Shown one piece after another: positions 1-8,197 of a stretch of DNA of 64,000 bases. The notes under the pieces are model-generated. The model worked only from the letters and a program-made list of their open reading frames with translations. It ran no database searches and was not told the origin of the DNA. Position 1 is the first letter of the stretch. Every line of letters begins with the position of its first letter. Source of the stretch: Sulfuracidifex tepidarius (GTDB lineage Archaea > Thermoproteota > Thermoprotei_A > Sulfolobales > Sulfolobaceae); contig NZ_AP018929.1 of assembly GCF_008326425.1 (NCBI RefSeq), positions 1,564,875-1,628,874 of the forward strand, read 5' to 3'. A program made the translations under genes and the position numbers.

Positions 1-146
1 ATTATTAAGGTAGGACCATAAGTCTTATCTTCTCTATATATACCTTCCTTTTTTGCTTCCTCCTCGTTTGTTGTATCTATCACTTCACCACTATCCTTTA
101 CCTTTTCAGTATAGTCGATGAGAAGAAAATCTTTATCCTTAAACAT
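1..146 (-). CDS. FKBP-type peptidyl-prolyl isomerase, N-terminal part (cut by window edge)
   Basis: The reading frame starts with ATG at 146-144 and is open to the window edge, giving 48 residues. The start [20 protein letters not shown] and the following acidic [14 protein letters not shown] segment are typical of the archaeal SlyD-like FKBP prolyl isomerase and chaperone, a cytoplasmic protein of about 230 residues. A G-rich ribosome-binding sequence lies a few bases before the ATG, and an AT-rich TTTAAA near 178-183 could be the TATA box. Only the first fifth is visible, so the insert-in-flap and C-terminal domains cannot be checked. Confidence 0.8.
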   Translation of the reverse strand, partial: MFKDKDFLLIDYTEKVKDSGEVIDTTNEEEAKKEGIYREDKTYGPTLI

Positions 147-360
147 TAAAACCCCTTTCACAACTATAGGGTGTGAATTTAAAGTTTGAGCTATTTATGT
201 CTTAAACCAGTACTTTATAATTATCTATTTATCTCATAAAAAGGAAAGTTAAGATAGAAATTATTTTACTTATTAGATATTGTATAATTAACTATTATAA
301 GATCTACTCATCAGACATAAAATAAGTTAACAAACGCGAGGCAGAACGTAAATTTACGCA

Positions 361-370
361 AATTTTTATC
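361..370 (+). promoter_or_regulatory. Probable TATA box of ahcY
   Basis: An AT-rich element (AATTTTTATC) lies 23-32 bases before the ahcY ATG at 393. This is the spacing expected for a leaderless archaeal transcript. The divergent gap 147-392 between the FKBP gene and ahcY holds no other gene that I can see. Confidence 0.4.
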
Positions 371-392
371 CATAGATAACCTTTACGGTACC

Positions 393-1634
393 ATGTACAA
401 AGTAAAAGACATAAGCTTAGCGGAACAAGGATCTAGACAAATAGAATGGGCAGAACTACACATGCAGACCTTAATGAAAATAAGGGAAAGGATGTCTAAG
501 GAAAAACCTCTCTTGGGAATCAAAATATCTGCAGTTCTTCATGTTACGAAAGAGACCGCAGTGTTGATGAGAACGCTTCATAATGCTGGAGCAGAAGTGT
601 ATCTAGCAGGAAGTAACCCACTTTCCACTCAGGATGATGTAGCAGCTGCCCTAGCTCAGGACGGAATAAACGTGTTCGCTTGGAAGGGAGAAAACGAAAA
701 AGAGTACTATGATGCTATCGAGACCGTAGCTAAGATTTCTCCAAATTTAGTAATGGATGATGGAGGGGATCTCCATGCCTTGATTCATGATAAGTTCTAC
801 TCTCCTAACATAATAGGAGGGACCGAGGAGACAACAACCGGAGTGGTAAGGCTAAAGGCTATGGAAGAGAGCGGTGTCCTAAAGTACCCCGTTATCGCAG
901 TAAATAATGCGTTCACTAAGTACCTCTTCGACAATAGGTTCGGAACAGGTCAGAGCGCAATAGACGGAATATTGAGGGCAACAAACATAATGATAGCCGG
1001 AAAGGTTGTGGTGGTTTCAGGCTACGGGTGGGTCGGAAGAGGAATAGCGAGCAGGATGAGAGGTATGGGAGCTAGAGTCATAGTTACAGAAGTGAGCCCA
1101 GTGAGAGCCTTAGAAGCAGTGATGGAAGGATTCGAAGTCATGCCTATCAGAGAAGCATCCAAGATAGGGGATATTTTCGTCACTACTACAGGAAATATTA
1201 ATGTTATCTCTGTAGACGATATAATGCAAATGAAAGACGGTGCGATTCTAGCGAATGCAGGACATTTCAACGTCGAGATCGATGTAGAAGGTCTTAAAAG
1301 GGCAAGCAAAAATGTAAGGAACATCAGACCTTTCACAGACGAATATTTATTGCCTAACGGGAAACGTGTATATCTTTTAGCAGATGGAAGGTTAGTTAAT
1401 CTGGCCGCTGCAGAAGGACATCCAAGCGAGGTAATGGATCTCAGCTTTGCCAACCAAGCACTCTCAGCTGAATATATCGTCAGAAATAGGAATCTCAAGA
1501 AAGCAGTGTATAACGTCCCTGATGAGATAGACAACCAAGTCGCAGAACTAAAACTTTCAGTTATGGGAATAAAAATTGATCAGATGACACAACAACAGAA
1601 GGAGTACTCAAAGCAGTGGAAATACGGCACATAA
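393..1634 (+). CDS. ahcY: Adenosylhomocysteinase
   Basis: S-adenosylhomocysteine hydrolase reversibly splits SAH into adenosine and homocysteine. It removes the inhibitory by-product of the many methylases in this window. The 413-residue protein has the full family length. It shows the N-terminal substrate domain ([13 protein letters not shown]), the DDGGD motif near residue 121, and the NAD-binding Rossmann fold with [10 protein letters not shown] near residue 211. It ends in the usual K-W-x-Y-G-T type tail. The gene is monocistronic: a T-rich stretch follows about 20 bases after the stop, and the next gene is 280 bases away. Confidence 0.97.
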   Translation: MYKVKDISLAEQGSRQIEWAELHMQTLMKIRERMSKEKPLLGIKISAVLHVTKETAVLMRTLHNAGAEVYLAGSNPLSTQDDVAAALAQDGINVFAWKGENEKEYYDAIETVAKISPNLVMDDGGDLHALIHDKFYSPNIIGGTEETTTGVVRLKAMEESGVLKYPVIAVNNAFTKYLFDNRFGTGQSAIDGILRATNIMIAGKVVVVSGYGWVGRGIASRMRGMGARVIVTEVSPVRALEAVMEGFEVMPIREASKIGDIFVTTTGNINVISVDDIMQMKDGAILANAGHFNVEIDVEGLKRASKNVRNIRPFTDEYLLPNGKRVYLLADGRLVNLAAAEGHPSEVMDLSFANQALSAEYIVRNRNLKKAVYNVPDEIDNQVAELKLSVMGIKIDQMTQQQKEYSKQWKYGT

Positions 1635-1654
1635 TTAGCATAAATGAAAACATC

Positions 1655-1671
1655 CTTCTTTTATTTTTTTC
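1655..1671 (+). terminator. T-rich termination region after ahcY
   Basis: The sequence CTTCTTTTATTTTTTTC starts about 20 bases after the ahcY stop. Pyrimidine/T runs of this kind are the usual archaeal intrinsic terminators. The rest of the gap to 1914 is AT-rich and I see no gene in it. Confidence 0.45.
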
Positions 1672-2084
1672 TATATGGATTTAAAAATAGCTTACCAAAG
1701 GTTAAAAAGGAAAACATTTCTTTCATACTCATATAATAATTAGAAACACAGTTCTTCCAGTAATACAATATATACTATACAGTTATTATTTATTACATTC
1801 AAGATATCTTAATTAATAAAAAAATAAATATTCTCCAAAAAAGCTTAGCACTATTAAGTTAACATATTATTAATTCTTTTTAAATGTGTTCTGGCAACCG
1901 TAGTACTAGGCAAAATGAGGGAAAAACAACGCCATTATAAGTTCGGGGATTACATCTTGAGGGAAAGGAAAGGTAGGTATTACGTTTACAAGCTAGAGTA
2001 TGAAGACGGTAACGCAAAGGAACGTTACGTAGGTCCTTTAGCCGACGTGGTGAAATCATACGAAGAATCAAAGAGGAGTGGGGG

Positions 2085-2103
2085 TGTGGGGGTATCCCCC
2101 ACA
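2085..2103. repeat. Palindrome abutting the tRNA-Val(GAC) 3' end
   Basis: TGTGGGGG / TAT / CCCCCACA forms a perfect 8-bp stem with a 3-base loop. It ends one base before the tRNA discriminator position at 2104. The equivalent position at the other two int(N)-bearing tRNA genes also carries a G/C-rich palindrome. It is part of the int(N) reading frame and may be an attachment-site arm, or a tRNA 3' processing or termination signal. Confidence 0.75.
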
Positions 2104-2176
2104 TGGGCCCGCCGAGATTTGAACTCGGGATCACCGCCGTGTCAGGGCGGCGTCCTAACCACTAGACTACGGGCCC
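2104..2176 (-). tRNA. tRNA-Val(GAC)
   Basis: The 73-base cloverleaf read on the minus strand has acceptor GGGCCCG/CGGGCCC and an anticodon stem CCGCC/GGCGG closing the loop CTGACAC. The anticodon is therefore GAC, which reads GUC (valine). The T-loop is TTCAAAT, the discriminator is A, and CCA is not encoded. No intron is visible. Its 3' half doubles as the attachment site of a lost SSV-type element, whose int(N) fragment runs antiparallel into it. Confidence 0.93.
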
Positions 2177-2209
2177 AGTGAAATAGAGTAGAAGACTTCA
2201 TATTAAAAA

Positions 2210-4132
2210 TTAAGCTACCCTGAGACTGTCGAGTATACTTGGAGTATAGACATTAGGTCTATAACCTATTCTCCCTCTATCTGAACGTATAAAACTGCTA
2301 AATCTAGAGATTGACTCTGCCTCTCCATGGTTTAGTATAACATTTCTTGGTCTAGGATTTATATTCCTCAGAAAAGAGACTAATTGGTTTCTATCCGAAT
2401 GACCTGAAAATCCGTCAATAACTTTCCTCTCCATTCTAACTTCTATATTCTCCACACGTCCATCTCTATTTATTATACTGACAGGAGACTGACCATCTCT
2501 GACCTTTCTACCTAGTGTGCCTTGAGCCTGATAACTGACAAAGATTATGGTGTTCTTAGGATCTGGAGCCATTGTCTTAAAGAACTCTACCGCAGGACCT
2601 CCGTTCAGCATGCCAGATGTAGCTAATATTATTGAAGGCTCACCAGTTGCTATATCTTCCTTGAATCCATCTATTCTCTTAAAGAGCTCTGAGGTGAACG
2701 GATTTTCATCTTTATAAAGTATCTCTTCTCTCACTTCTCTGCTTAACATCTCAGGGTATGCGTTATGTATTGCGGTAACTTCATCAACGAGTCCTGTGAC
2801 ATAGATAGGAGCTTGCTGTATCATTTTGTTTTTCATCATATAATTAATTATAAGCATGATTTCCTGTCCTCTTCCAACAGCAAGTACGGGTATTAGGACT
2901 CTGCCGCCTCTGCTGAGGGTATTATTTATCACATTCATGAGTTGAGCTTCTGACTCTTCCCTATTCGACTGTTCCTGAACTCCATATGTCGTTTCCATAA
3001 TTAGTGTGTCGACCTTAGGAAAATCGGAATTAGCTCTATCTAAAAGTCTGGTCCTAGCGTACTTGAAATCACCAGAATACACTATGTTATGAGTTCCATC
3101 TCCTATGTGGAGATGTGCCATTGCGGAGCCGAGTATATGCCCTGCGTTATAGAAAGTTAACCTTATGTCAGGGGCAATATCCGTCACTTCTTCATAATCG
3201 AGAGTAATCGTATGAAGTAGCTCTTTCCTTACCTCTTTTGCAGAGTAAGGTCCAGGTCTACCTTCCTTCTCAGCTATGTCTAACCCATCTAACTGCATTA
3301 AAGCCATAATATCTCTAGTTGGCGATGTGGTGTAAACAGGACCTTCGTAACCGTATTTAAAGAGATATGGTATCATCCCGCTATGGTCCATATGAGCATG
3401 GGTTATCACTACCGCATCTATGTCCTCTAGATCAACCTGATCGATATCAAGTTTTGGGAATAACTTCTCTCCTCCATTTACACTAGGGTTCAAACCTACG
3501 TCAAGAAGGACTTTACTTTCCGGAGTCTCCACTAGAACAGCTGATCTTCCAACCTCCATAAATCCGCCCAGCGCTGTGATTCTAACATATCTGTCCTTGA
3601 ACAGAAGTTCTCTATGTATTCTTTCTCCAAATGAGTGTAGTATATCGGATCTATATTCAGTTTCACTATATAAATGCTCCATAATATTATCTAGAATCCT
3701 TGATCTGATGGGTGGTTCCCTAATTATCACTGCTCTCCAGAAAGTGTCAGAAAATATTCTCTGCTGTATGGAACCGCCTTTCCCTATTACGAGCCCAGGT
3801 TTCTTAGCCTTAATCAGAACTTCTCCAAGGTCGTCATCGAACTTGATGTCAGATATTTGAGCCTCTTGTGGGACTTCGTTCTTTATTATTTCCTTAGTCT
3901 CATCTTTATCCTTTCTAACAGAAGGGTCTGCCTTTATTACTAGCCTTTTTTTAAGCTCTTTTGCTATTTTCCTAACCAGGTCGATCTTTTCTTGTGCCAT
4001 TGCGGGTTTCTTTACGTATATTGCTATCTCAGGACCTTCAAACTCAATCCTAGATATCTCGAGCTCTTTAAGCCCTTCATATATAGTTGATATTATCCTT
4101 ATTCTGTTGCTTGAAGCCAACTTATTCACCAA
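2210..4132 (-). CDS. aCPSF1/FttA, KH-domain beta-CASP ribonuclease (transcription termination factor)
   Basis: This is the archaeal CPSF73-like nuclease that cleaves nascent RNA downstream of U-rich sites and drives factor-dependent transcription termination. The 640-residue protein has N-terminal KH domains (GKGG loop at residues 117-120). It then has a metallo-beta-lactamase core with HxHxDH at 245-250, the beta-CASP insert, and a C-terminal [11 protein letters not shown] / NHGE region carrying the remaining metal ligands. Length and order match the family. It is transcribed divergently from egsA across a 64-base spacer. Confidence 0.95.
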   Translation of the reverse strand: MVNKLASSNRIRIISTIYEGLKELEISRIEFEGPEIAIYVKKPAMAQEKIDLVRKIAKELKKRLVIKADPSVRKDKDETKEIIKNEVPQEAQISDIKFDDDLGEVLIKAKKPGLVIGKGGSIQQRIFSDTFWRAVIIREPPIRSRILDNIMEHLYSETEYRSDILHSFGERIHRELLFKDRYVRITALGGFMEVGRSAVLVETPESKVLLDVGLNPSVNGGEKLFPKLDIDQVDLEDIDAVVITHAHMDHSGMIPYLFKYGYEGPVYTTSPTRDIMALMQLDGLDIAEKEGRPGPYSAKEVRKELLHTITLDYEEVTDIAPDIRLTFYNAGHILGSAMAHLHIGDGTHNIVYSGDFKYARTRLLDRANSDFPKVDTLIMETTYGVQEQSNREESEAQLMNVINNTLSRGGRVLIPVLAVGRGQEIMLIINYMMKNKMIQQAPIYVTGLVDEVTAIHNAYPEMLSREVREEILYKDENPFTSELFKRIDGFKEDIATGEPSIILATSGMLNGGPAVEFFKTMAPDPKNTIIFVSYQAQGTLGRKVRDGQSPVSIINRDGRVENIEVRMERKVIDGFSGHSDRNQLVSFLRNINPRPRNVILNHGEAESISRFSSFIRSDRGRIGYRPNVYTPSILDSLRVA

Positions 4133-4169
4133 CTACAAGAAGTAGAATTCTTCTTCCAAAGATCTGTAA

Positions 4170-4183
4170 CTTTTAATATTTAA
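4170..4183 (+). promoter_or_regulatory. TATA region of egsA
   Basis: CTTTTAATATTTAA lies 14-27 bases before the ATG at 4197, consistent with a leaderless transcript. It sits within the short divergent spacer shared with aCPSF1. Confidence 0.4.
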
Positions 4184-4196
4184 AATCTTCCTTTAA

Positions 4197-5261
4197 ATGC
4201 GAGAGATGGATCTAAAGGAACATATCATCAATCTTCCCAGAAAGGTTTACATAGGCAACAACATACTAGAAGAGCTTAGCACATACTTCGCCCAGCTGAA
4301 TTTAGGTTCTCCCTTCCTTTTCGTTACTGGACCTTATGTAGGAAAATCTATCACGAAAAAAGTATTGGAAAGCATACCGCAGAATAAGGAATTCGAAGTT
4401 ATGACAGTGGACAACGCTACTTTAGACGATGTTTACAACACCGAGGAAACTGCGAAGAGAATTGGTGCTAAAGTAATAATAGGGATAGGAGGAGGGAAAA
4501 GCATAGACGTAGCGAAATACGCAGCGTATAAAATTAACTCAGAGTTCATGAGTATTCCTACAGCTCCTTCTCACGACGGAATAACTTCTCCTTTCGCCTC
4601 AATAAAAGGTCTAGGAAAGGCTGTCTCTGTGAAGGCTAAAGAGCCCGTAGCAATAGTTTCGGATATCGAGATAATTAGCTCAGCTCCCAGACGTCTCATA
4701 AATGCTGGAATAGGCGATACTGTTGGAAAAATGGTAGCTGTGAAAGATTGGAAACTCGCCTCCAAGTTAAGGGGGGAGTATTACGGGGATTATACGGCAT
4801 CTTTAGCTCTCATGTCTGCTAAACATGCTCTCATGTGTACTAAGATAATTGAAAAGGATGTACAATCTGGAGTGAGAATACTGATGGAAGCCTTGATAAC
4901 TAGTGGTGTTGCCATGGGTATGGCGGGGAGCACTAGACCTGCTAGCGGTTCTGAACACCTATTTGCGCATGCTATAGAAATGATGAAACCAGACATAGCA
5001 CTTCATGGAGAGCTAGTAGGCATAGGAACGATAATGATGGCGTATCTGCACGGGATAAGATGGAAGAAGATAAAGAGAGCACTAATGTCGATCGGTTTCC
5101 CGGTTAGAGCTAGGGATTTGGGAATTCCAGATGAGATGATAGTCAAGGCATTGACAATAGCACACTCCATAAGGCCAGAAAGGTATACCATCCTGGGAGA
5201 TAGGGGCTTAACGTGGAGATCTGCAGAGAAAATAGCACAAGTAACTGGAGTTATAGACTAA
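4197..5261 (+). CDS. egsA: sn-glycerol-1-phosphate dehydrogenase
   Basis: Reduces dihydroxyacetone phosphate to sn-glycerol-1-phosphate with NAD(P)H, the step that fixes the stereochemistry of archaeal membrane lipids. The 354-residue iron-alcohol-dehydrogenase-like protein shows the [10 protein letters not shown] nucleotide motif near residue 98 and [16 protein letters not shown] near 121. It also has the metal-binding Asp/His residues of this family ([27 protein letters not shown]). It cooperates with GGGP synthase (27037) and the tetraether synthase (50092) in the same window. The ATG at 4197 fits the TATA box; an in-frame ATG three codons later is also possible. Confidence 0.95.
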   Translation: MREMDLKEHIINLPRKVYIGNNILEELSTYFAQLNLGSPFLFVTGPYVGKSITKKVLESIPQNKEFEVMTVDNATLDDVYNTEETAKRIGAKVIIGIGGGKSIDVAKYAAYKINSEFMSIPTAPSHDGITSPFASIKGLGKAVSVKAKEPVAIVSDIEIISSAPRRLINAGIGDTVGKMVAVKDWKLASKLRGEYYGDYTASLALMSAKHALMCTKIIEKDVQSGVRILMEALITSGVAMGMAGSTRPASGSEHLFAHAIEMMKPDIALHGELVGIGTIMMAYLHGIRWKKIKRALMSIGFPVRARDLGIPDEMIVKALTIAHSIRPERYTILGDRGLTWRSAEKIAQVTGVID

Positions 5262-5347
5262 TTTTAATAATAAATTCTATAATATAAAAATTTTTCACTT
5301 TAATGTGTATATAGTCATTTATTTTAAATTTAACGTGTTACCAAGCC

Positions 5348-5354
5348 TTATAAA
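5348..5354 (+). promoter_or_regulatory. TATA box upstream of int(N) copy 2
   Basis: TTATAAA lies 32-38 bases before the ATG at 5386, a normal promoter position for a leaderless or short-leader gene. This upstream region is not similar to that of copy 1, although the coding starts are nearly identical. Confidence 0.45.
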
Positions 5355-5557
5355 CGCGTTGTAATAACATAATACAAACCTGAAAATGAGGGAAAAACAA
5401 CGCCGTTATAAGTTCGGGGATTACATCTTGAGGGAAAGGAAAGGTAGGTATTACGTTTACAAGCTAGAGAATGGAGGCGGTGACGCAAGGGAAACTTACG
5501 TAGGACCTTTAACTGACGTGCTGAAATCATACGAAGAATTAAAGAGGAGTGGAGATA

Positions 5558-5575
5558 GTAGGGGGTACCCCCTAC
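5558..5575. repeat. Perfect 18-bp palindrome next to the tRNA-Val(UAC) 3' end
   Basis: GTAGGGGGTACCCCCTAC is its own reverse complement. It lies 2 bases outside the tRNA 3' end, inside the int(N) frame, at the same place as the palindromes of the other two int(N) copies. Confidence 0.8.
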
Positions 5576-5577
5576 AG

Positions 5578-5652
5578 TGGGCCCGTCGGGAGTTGAACCC
5601 GAGACCTCCGCCTTGTAAGGGCGGCGTCCTAACCAGGCTAGACCACGGGCCC
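5578..5652 (-). tRNA. tRNA-Val(UAC)
   Basis: The 75-base minus-strand cloverleaf has acceptor GGGCCCG/CGGGCCC. The anticodon stem CCGCC/GGCGG encloses CTTACAA, so the anticodon is TAC (valine). The T-arm is CGGG-TTCAACT-CCCG-like, the discriminator is A, and CCA is not encoded. It is the second valine isoacceptor in the window and the second used as a target by an SSV-like integrase. Confidence 0.93.
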
Positions 5653-5740
5653 TCAACTACATTCTATCTAACTGTCTTTTAATATTAATGGTATTTATGA
5701 GTTACGTAGCTAAACACCGTGTTTAGCGATTAAAGAAATA

Positions 5741-6208
5741 TTATTGAATTTTCAATATCCCTGCTGCAATAGAAGAATAGATAAAGGCTATGAAAAGACC
5801 AGTAGGTCCTATGTCGGATTTAACATAGGGTATTTTTACGTGATTGCCTATAGCCTGCTCAGTTTTCTGAAAATCGTTTTCTATCCCATTAAATATTAAT
5901 AAAACTCTCTTACCTTCCATTAGTTCGCTTTGATTAATTTCTTTTTCAGCAAAAGATGATATTAGTAATATTTTATCAGGCTTAATTAGTTCTATTACGT
6001 CTTTAAGATCTGGTAAGACCATTACAGTCTTACCTTGTTTATATGATATTTTCATTACCTCAGGGATTCCAGCTTGAGCCGCAGTACCGCCTACTTTACT
6101 CATTACCAACCCGCTAATTGGAGGAGAGAAAGCATAGACTGCCTTAGCGAAGTCTATTAGTTTTTGTACACTTGCTACGTTATGTATACAGACATACAAT
6201 TCATCCAT
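5741..6208 (-). CDS. Conserved archaeal protein, RecB-like nuclease/SPOUT-like family (DUF2122-like)
   Basis: A 155-residue cytoplasmic protein without membrane segments. Its pattern ([22 protein letters not shown], then [19 protein letters not shown]) resembles the archaeal family variously labelled RecB-family nuclease or SpoU-like (DUF2122/COG4080). I recognise the family only loosely and see no clear catalytic motif. The function is unknown. It is the last gene of the mbf1-hflX-trm56-tfe-methylase operon. Its ATG overlaps the end of the methylase by 8 bases, so the two are probably co-translated. Confidence 0.6.
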   Translation of the reverse strand: MDELYVCIHNVASVQKLIDFAKAVYAFSPPISGLVMSKVGGTAAQAGIPEVMKISYKQGKTVMVLPDLKDVIELIKPDKILLISSFAEKEINQSELMEGKRVLLIFNGIENDFQKTEQAIGNHVKIPYVKSDIGPTGLFIAFIYSSIAAGILKIQ

Positions 6209-7154
6209 TCAATGCACCCAACACTTCCTGTGCAATCAGAGATGATAAGACTACTGGAACGGCTTCTCCGACCTGATTGTACTGATCGTCCCTGCTTCCA
6301 ACGAACACATGGTTATCTGGATATGTCATGAGTCTGGCTTGTTCCCTAACCGTAAGAAATCTATTCAAAAAGGGATGAACAAACCTAGAGTTACCCATTA
6401 CTGTTGGTGCAGGCTCGTATGGGTTTAACCTTATTTTCGTTGGAATACTCCTTCCGTTACTTCCTCTAAACATAGTCATATAGTCATCGAAATCTAATTT
6501 GCTTATTTCCTTTAGCTTCTTTTCGTCCAGTTCTTGGATCTCATGATTTGGAACATCATGCCTGTTTTCTAAGTCTCCTATAGCTTCCCAAACTGTAACT
6601 TTTCTCGATAATTTAGGCTTAATTGGTATATTAGAGATGAACACACGTGAACGTCTAGACGGACTTCCTAATTTATCTGCCTCTAGTAAGTTAAGGTAAA
6701 CGTCTTTAAACCCTGCCTTCATAAATTCGTTGAGTATTGCTTCCTTCAAAGACGGAGTTCCTATAATTGCTTGTACATTCTCCATAACGAAAATTTTAGG
6801 AGATAGACCTTCTACTAGCCTGATAAATTCTAGTGTTAGAGAACCTTGCTGATCCTCATATAATCTGTCTAAAGGATTTGTCATTCTCATAGGATTAGCT
6901 GCAGTAAAGGGCTCGCAGGGAGGGCTGCCTATCACAACGTCTGGGTTACCCCCTATAAGATATCTTATATCACTAGCTGAGATATCCCTTATGTCCTCTT
7001 GTAGAACTACAGCATCAGGAAAGTTCAAAGAGTAAGTTTTTGATGCTGAAGAGTTTATCTCTACAGCCAACTTTATCTCGAAACCTGATGATAATCTAAA
7101 TCCTTCTGCAAAGCCCCCAGCACCAGAAAATAAATCAACTATCTTGAGTACCAT
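6201..7154 (-). CDS. DNA (cytosine-5)-methyltransferase, orphan
   Basis: A 317-residue C5-cytosine methylase. It has motif [10 protein letters not shown] at residues 7-15, motif IV SPPCEPF with catalytic Cys80, motif VI MENVQAI near 124, and motif VIII SRRSRVF. The C-terminal motifs IX-X are present ([26 protein letters not shown]). The usual PPCQ is PPCE here. I chose the ATG at 7154, just before [10 protein letters not shown], rather than the upstream in-frame ATG at 7184 that lies deeper in tfe. It still overlaps the tfe 3' end by 20 bases. No restriction endonuclease is next to it. It could modify DNA for regulation or protection; a Dnmt2-like RNA role is less likely given the motif spacing. 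Confidence 0.85.
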   Translation of the reverse strand: MVLKIVDLFSGAGGFAEGFRLSSGFEIKLAVEINSSASKTYSLNFPDAVVLQEDIRDISASDIRYLIGGNPDVVIGSPPCEPFTAANPMRMTNPLDRLYEDQQGSLTLEFIRLVEGLSPKIFVMENVQAIIGTPSLKEAILNEFMKAGFKDVYLNLLEADKLGSPSRRSRVFISNIPIKPKLSRKVTVWEAIGDLENRHDVPNHEIQELDEKKLKEISKLDFDDYMTMFRGSNGRSIPTKIRLNPYEPAPTVMGNSRFVHPFLNRFLTVREQARLMTYPDNHVFVGSRDDQYNQVGEAVPVVLSSLIAQEVLGALNG

Positions 7155-7668
7155 TCTTAGTCTCTTCGTTGATTTCCTTCTCAATTGCCTTTATTTTTTC
7201 TGATAGAAACTGTTTCACTTTGTCTGAGTCATAATATTCAAGCGGAGTTCCACACCTAGGGCACTTAAATTCGTTCTCAAATGCTTCCTCAAAGGAATAT
7301 CTGTTCATATCCCTACTGCATATGTAGAAAGTGTTACTACTTTCATATTCTAGTCTACTTTGCAACTTGTTAAGTATTTGCCTTTTCCTCTCCATGAGGA
7401 TTTCGTTTATGTGATCTAAGTTTGGCTTCCAGAAGTAAATATACCAGCCTTTTTCTTTCTCTCTAGTTCTCCTTGAAACTACAAATCCTTGTTCCGAAAG
7501 GGAGTAAAGTCTTTTTCTTACATCATTGACTTTCATATTTAGCTTACTTGCTATCTCGTCGTCAGTCATCTCAACTCCTTCTTCTAATAGAAGTCTAAGA
7601 ACAGAAACTACGTCATCTCCTAATAGGCTTTCAGCCAAATCTATAAATAAATCTTCACTATCAACCAT
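7135..7668 (-). CDS. tfe: Transcription initiation factor TFE, alpha subunit
   Basis: Homologue of the TFIIE-alpha subunit; it stabilises the open complex of archaeal RNA polymerase with TBP and TFB. The 177 residues show an N-terminal extended winged helix ([22 protein letters not shown]). A zinc ribbon follows, with CSRD and CPRCG as the metal knuckles, then a charged C-terminal helix. It starts 8 bases inside the end of trm56 and overlaps the methylase gene downstream, so it is translated within a tight six-gene operon. Confidence 0.95.
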   Translation of the reverse strand: MVDSEDLFIDLAESLLGDDVVSVLRLLLEEGVEMTDDEIASKLNMKVNDVRKRLYSLSEQGFVVSRRTREKEKGWYIYFWKPNLDHINEILMERKRQILNKLQSRLEYESSNTFYICSRDMNRYSFEEAFENEFKCPRCGTPLEYYDSDKVKQFLSEKIKAIEKEINEETKNGTQDS

Positions 7669-8197
7669 TTTTCACCACCTTTTTGCCAACCTCTTGAGGA
7701 ATAATCTTTAGCCTAGAATCCTCAAATGTATTATATAACTCCCGCCCTTTATATAATCTATCTAAAAACAACGCTAACGCTGCTATCTCCGAGTGAGGCT
7801 GGTTCCCTACAGCTAAATTATAGTCAACGTTGTGATAATACCATCCGTCTACCTTCTCTGAACCTACTATGACTAACATAGGTTTTTCTATTTTCGATAT
7901 TTCATCAATTCTTTTACATATATGCATTCCATACATTGTCAAATGAATTACCAAACCTCCTTTCTCCCTCCATAGATCCACCACTGACTTTCCGTCTTTC
8001 ACTGTTTCAACTTTGAAATATGATTTCCCTCCCCAAATTTCTATTGCTTTATCCACGGATGAAATTAAGTTAGGATCTTCTCCTTCTATGTATACCCCTT
8101 TCGCTCCGAAGGCCCTGGCAACTAAGACAACGTGAGTTGTGACACGTTTGTCTCTAGCAGGTCTATGACTCAGCCTAAGTACATAAATATCTTTCAG
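7661..8197 (-). CDS. tRNA (cytidine-56-2'-O)-methyltransferase aTrm56, CTG start inferred
   Basis: SPOUT-family enzyme that methylates the ribose of C56 in the tRNA T-loop. The familiar N-terminus (IYVLRLSHRPARDKRVTTHV, then LVARAFGAKGVYIEGED) is encoded upstream of the first GTG. The rest contains IHLTMYG, the SAM-binding VIVGSEKV, and NQPHSEIAALALFLDRLY. Between the in-frame stop at about 8225 and the conserved block there is no ATG, GTG or TTG. The only fitting start is CTG at 8197-8195, whose last two bases overlap the hflX TGA (CTGA, analogous to the common ATGA overlap). From there the protein is 178 residues, the normal family length. A GTG at 8056 would remove the first third. Confidence 0.85.
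   Translation of the reverse strand: MKDIYVLRLSHRPARDKRVTTHVVLVARAFGAKGVYIEGEDPNLISSVDKAIEIWGGKSYFKVETVKDGKSVVDLWREKGGLVIHLTMYGMHICKRIDEISKIEKPMLVIVGSEKVDGWYYHNVDYNLAVGNQPHSEIAALALFLDRLYKGRELYNTFEDSRLKIIPQEVGKKVVKNG

Larger units (their letters stand above)
1915..2181 (+). pseudogene. SSV-type integrase N-terminal fragment, int(N), copy 1 at tRNA-Val(GAC)
   Basis: The first ~55 residues ([26 protein letters not shown]) match the N-terminal domain of fuselloviral (SSV1-type) tyrosine integrases as I remember them. Such integrases are cut into int(N) and int(C) when the virus integrates into a tRNA gene. The frame runs without interruption into the 3' half of the tRNA-Val on the opposite strand, exactly as an attL junction would. 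The catalytic domain (R..HxxR..Y) is absent here, and no int(C) is found in the window, so the virus has been lost. A TATA-like CTTTTTAAATG near 1877-1887 could still drive a leaderless transcript. The first 84 bases differ at a single position from the copy at 5386. The part beyond about 2103 is antisense tRNA and not necessarily meaningful protein. Confidence 0.8.
5386..5682 (+). pseudogene. SSV-type integrase N-terminal fragment, int(N), copy 2 at tRNA-Val(UAC)
   Basis: Second fossil of an SSV-like integrase. Residues 1-28 are identical to copy 1 except one His/Arg difference, and the DNA of the first 84 bases differs by one base. Later residues ([24 protein letters not shown]) diverge but keep the family pattern. 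The frame continues into the antisense 3' half of the tRNA-Val and then beyond it. The catalytic domain is missing and no prophage is attached. It is most likely the part of attL left after element loss. The intact frame in two copies leaves open that a short N-terminal protein is still made. Confidence 0.8.

Noticed and set aside
1022-1534. 170-codon minus-strand frame inside ahcY
   Set aside because: Antisense shadow of a highly conserved gene, with a low-complexity Ser/Leu-rich product and no start context. The same holds for frames antisense to PAN, thermosome, aIF5B and other genes.
6201-7668. Restriction-modification system around the C5 methylase
   Set aside because: No endonuclease or specificity gene is adjacent; the neighbours are TFE and a RecB/SPOUT-like protein of the core operon. 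The RecB label alone does not justify a restriction claim.
8056-8197. Short aTrm56 starting at GTG 8056
   Set aside because: This would delete the conserved first 47 residues that are encoded in frame directly upstream.
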